A DNA stretch of 25,256 nucleotides from CAZJPD01 sp964547795 (lineage in GTDB: Bacteria > Pseudomonadota > Alphaproteobacteria > Rickettsiales > Midichloriaceae): NCBI GenBank assembly GCA_964547795.1, contig CAZJPD010000013.1, forward strand, positions 1 to 25,256, given 5' to 3'. The number at the start of each line of letters is the position of its first letter. The stretch's first letter is position 1. Below the pieces are notes generated by a model, which was not told the DNA's origin, ran no database searches, and was given only the letters and a program-made list of their open reading frames with translations. The translations under genes and the position numbers were made by a program. Shown here in pieces: positions 23,125-25,256 of this stretch.

Positions 23125-25212
23125 ATGACTTGCAGGGACACAAGGATAGAAGATTATAGAAATATAGGCATTATGGCACATATTGATGCCGGCAAAACCA
23201 CTACCACAGAACGTATACTTTATTATACAGGCAAATCGCATAAAATAGGGGAGGTTCATGAAGGTAGTGCTACTATGGATTGGATGGAACAAGAGCAAGA
23301 GCGTGGTATTACAATTACATCTGCAGCAACCACATGTTTTTGGAAAAGTGAAAGTGGTAAGCAATGCAAAATTAATATAATTGATACGCCTGGTCACGTA
23401 GATTTTACTATTGAGGTTGAAAGAGCTTTAAGGGTTCTTGATGGGGCAATAGCTGTGTTTGATGGGGTTGCTGGGGTTGAACCTCAATCAGAAACAGTTT
23501 GGAGACAGGCTGACAAGTACAATGTTCCCAGGATGTGTTTTGTCAACAAGATGGATAGAGTAGGAGCAGATTTTTACAAATGTGTTGATATGATTATTGA
23601 CAGGTTAGGTGTTACTCCTGTTGTTATGCAATTGCCTATTGGATCTGAGGAAAATTTTCAAGGTGTTGTTGATTTGGTGGGTAATAGATCAGTAATATGG
23701 ACAGGTGATAACCTTGGAGCAAAATATGAATTCAAAGAGATTCCCGAAAACTTAAAAGAAGAGGCAGAAAGCTATAAAGCTAAGCTTATTGAATCCGTTG
23801 TAGAAACATATGATAAGGTTATGGAAAAGTATCTTGCTGGAACTGAATTAAGTATTGAAGAAATAAGAATTTGTGTTCGCAAGGGGACGATAAGTGGTAG
23901 CTTTATACCAGTTTTTTGTGGTAGTGCTTTTAAGAATAAAGGAGTTCAAACCCTACTTGATGCTGTTGTTGATTATCTTCCAAGTCCTGTTGATATTGCT
24001 GATGCGAAGGGTATTGATGTTGCAACTCAAAAAGAGGCTAGTGTTCCCCCTTCCGATAAAAGTAAGTTGTGTGCATTTGCATTCAAGGTGATGAATGACC
24101 CATTTGTTGGCTCATTAACTTTTATCAGAGTGTATTCTGGTATCTTAAAGTCTGGAACAACAGTGCAAAATACGACAAAGGAAAGAAAAGAACGTATAGG
24201 ACGAATGCTGTTGATGCATGCTAACAATAGAGAAGATGTAAAAGAGGCATACTCGGGAGATATAGTGGCATTGGCTGGATTAAAGAATACTTCGACTGGT
24301 GATACCATTTGTGAGGCTGGTTATGACGTAATTTTAGAAAAGATGGAGTTTCCTGAACCAGTTATAGAGGTTGCTATTGAACCAAAAACAACTCAAGATC
24401 AGGAAAAAATGTCTGTAGCTATTGCAAGATTAGTTGCAGAAGACCCATCGCTTAGGGTAAGTACGGATATTGAAACAAATCAGACTAAATTAGCTGGTAT
24501 GGGGGAGCTGCATCTTGAGATAATTGTCGATAGGATGAAGAGAGAATTTAAAGTTGATGCAAATATAGGTGCACCGCAAGTAGCCTATAGAGAGACTATA
24601 ACAAGTTCTTATGAAATTGATTATATCCACAAAAAACAAACTGGTGGTGCAGGTCAGTTTGCTAGAGTAAAAATACTGTTTGAACCACTAAAACCAGGAG
24701 ATGGTTACCAATTTGAAAGTAAGGTTGTAGGTGGTAATGTTCCTAAAGAATATATACCAGCTGTAGAAAAAGGTATTGGACAAATTAGCAAAACAGGTGT
24801 ACTTGCAGGGTATCCGCTTATAGATTTTAAAGCGACATTACTAGACGGGGCGTATCATGATGTTGACTCGAGTACGCTAGCATTTGAGATAGCTGCAAAA
24901 GCTGCCTTTAGGGATGGCATAAAGAAAGCTTCTCCTGTACTGTTAGAGCCTATCATGGATGTTGAAGTGATTACCCCAGATGATTATATAGGTGATGTTA
25001 TAGGGCATTTAAACAGCATACGTGGGCAAGTTTTGGGAATGAGTCCTCGTGGTAATGCACAAGTAATTAAAGCAAAAGTTCCGTTAGCTAAGATGTTTGG
25101 ATATGTAAACACTTTAAGGTCAATGACTCAAGGAAGGGCTCAATATAGTATGCAATTTGCAAATTATGAAAAAGTATCTCAGCATATAGCTGATGAAATA
25201 ATTAACTGTTAG
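23125..25212 (+). CDS. fusA: Translation elongation factor G
   Basis: EF-G, 695 aa, drives ribosomal translocation with GTP. Domain I has the G1 loop AHIDAGKTTTTERIL, the switch region ERGITITSAATT, G3 IDTPGHVDFTIEVERALRVLDGAI and G4 VNKMDRVGADF. Domain II includes AFAFKVMNDPFVGSLTFIRVYSG. Domains III-V have EDPSLRVSTDIETNQTKLAGMGELHLEI and the C-terminal RGQVLGMSPRGNAQVIKA with PLAKMFGYVNTLRSMTQGRAQYSMQF. ATG 23125 is preferred because AGGTGG at 23114-23119 is correctly spaced and the protein then starts like its homologues; a GTG at 23116 would overlap rpsG and add three residues. The stop is followed by a very strong Shine-Dalgarno for tuf. Confidence 0.98.
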   Translation: MTCRDTRIEDYRNIGIMAHIDAGKTTTTERILYYTGKSHKIGEVHEGSATMDWMEQEQERGITITSAATTCFWKSESGKQCKINIIDTPGHVDFTIEVERALRVLDGAIAVFDGVAGVEPQSETVWRQADKYNVPRMCFVNKMDRVGADFYKCVDMIIDRLGVTPVVMQLPIGSEENFQGVVDLVGNRSVIWTGDNLGAKYEFKEIPENLKEEAESYKAKLIESVVETYDKVMEKYLAGTELSIEEIRICVRKGTISGSFIPVFCGSAFKNKGVQTLLDAVVDYLPSPVDIADAKGIDVATQKEASVPPSDKSKLCAFAFKVMNDPFVGSLTFIRVYSGILKSGTTVQNTTKERKERIGRMLLMHANNREDVKEAYSGDIVALAGLKNTSTGDTICEAGYDVILEKMEFPEPVIEVAIEPKTTQDQEKMSVAIARLVAEDPSLRVSTDIETNQTKLAGMGELHLEIIVDRMKREFKVDANIGAPQVAYRETITSSYEIDYIHKKQTGGAGQFARVKILFEPLKPGDGYQFESKVVGGNVPKEYIPAVEKGIGQISKTGVLAGYPLIDFKATLLDGAYHDVDSSTLAFEIAAKAAFRDGIKKASPVLLEPIMDVEVITPDDYIGDVIGHLNSIRGQVLGMSPRGNAQVIKAKVPLAKMFGYVNTLRSMTQGRAQYSMQFANYEKVSQHIADEIINC

Positions 25213-25229
25213 GATAAAGGAGGAAAGAA

Positions 25230-25256
25230 ATGGCAGAGAAATATGAAAGAACAAAA
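25230..25256 (+). CDS. tuf: Elongation factor Tu, first nine codons only
   Basis: The window ends after MAEKYERTK, the start of EF-Tu, which carries aminoacyl-tRNA to the ribosome. AAGGAGGA (25217-25224), five bases before the ATG, is the strongest ribosome-binding site in the window, as expected for so abundant a protein. It lies 17 bases after fusA, in the classical str order. The call rests on these nine residues plus position. Confidence 0.85.

Noticed and set aside
1..25256. CRISPR array
   Set aside because: No regularly spaced direct repeats and no cas-like gene were found.

Overview
The window is AT-rich bacterial DNA, most likely from a member of the Rickettsiales (an obligate intracellular alphaproteobacterium). 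The pointers are a 17 kDa-surface-antigen lipoprotein, a very small lipoprotein resembling the rickettsial DUF2706 family, a PEP-synthase/PPDK regulatory protein, low GC, and many decaying mobile and accessory genes (Rpn/PD-(D/E)XK 'transposases', IS110, IS481, AAA-ATPase-like, ankyrin-like). The species cannot be named from the sequence. Two 10-base N runs show that it is a draft scaffold. No gene needs a non-standard genetic code.

Layout. (1) 1-2418: the 3' part of a large superfamily-1 helicase with a C-terminal Vsr/DUF559-like nuclease domain, a defence-type protein. (2) 2463-4450: a degenerate IS481 transposase next to a complete IS110-family element. The non-coding region upstream of the IS110 transposase is rich in stem-loops and is a candidate bridge-RNA locus. 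(3) 4543-5419: an HU-like DNA-binding protein, then a Bcp-type peroxiredoxin stopped by TGA at its conserved Trp. (4) 5467-13273: an accessory graveyard holding two Rpn nuclease genes, an AAA-ATPase-like gene with an ankyrin-like C-terminus in place of the usual nuclease, a trypsin-like protease split just before its catalytic serine, a headless serine recombinase, and a multiply broken C45-type hydrolase joined to a membrane segment and a Ca-binding-like module.

(5) 13562-16695 (+): intact core DNA-maintenance and protease genes tag, sohB and rarA. (6) 16891-18988 (-): tRNA-Lys, ndk, and a compact cluster of 17 kDa antigen, fabI and the 56-residue lipoprotein. (7) 19099-21970 (+): ppsR and ftsH. 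(8) 22197-25256 (+): the str operon, with promoter, rpsL, rpsG, fusA and the start of tuf.

The strongest pattern is the contrast between halves. From 13.5 kb onward every gene is intact despite A8-A9 and G6 tracts. Before that, ten separate reading-frame breaks can each be repaired by adding or removing one base in a homopolymer, alongside several in-frame stops. This suggests real decay by slippage, possibly with some switching or transcriptional rescue, more than random sequencing error. The best candidates for new biology are the IS110 bridge-RNA region, the AAA/ankyrin fusion, the C45/Ca-binding fusion and the small fabI-linked lipoprotein.
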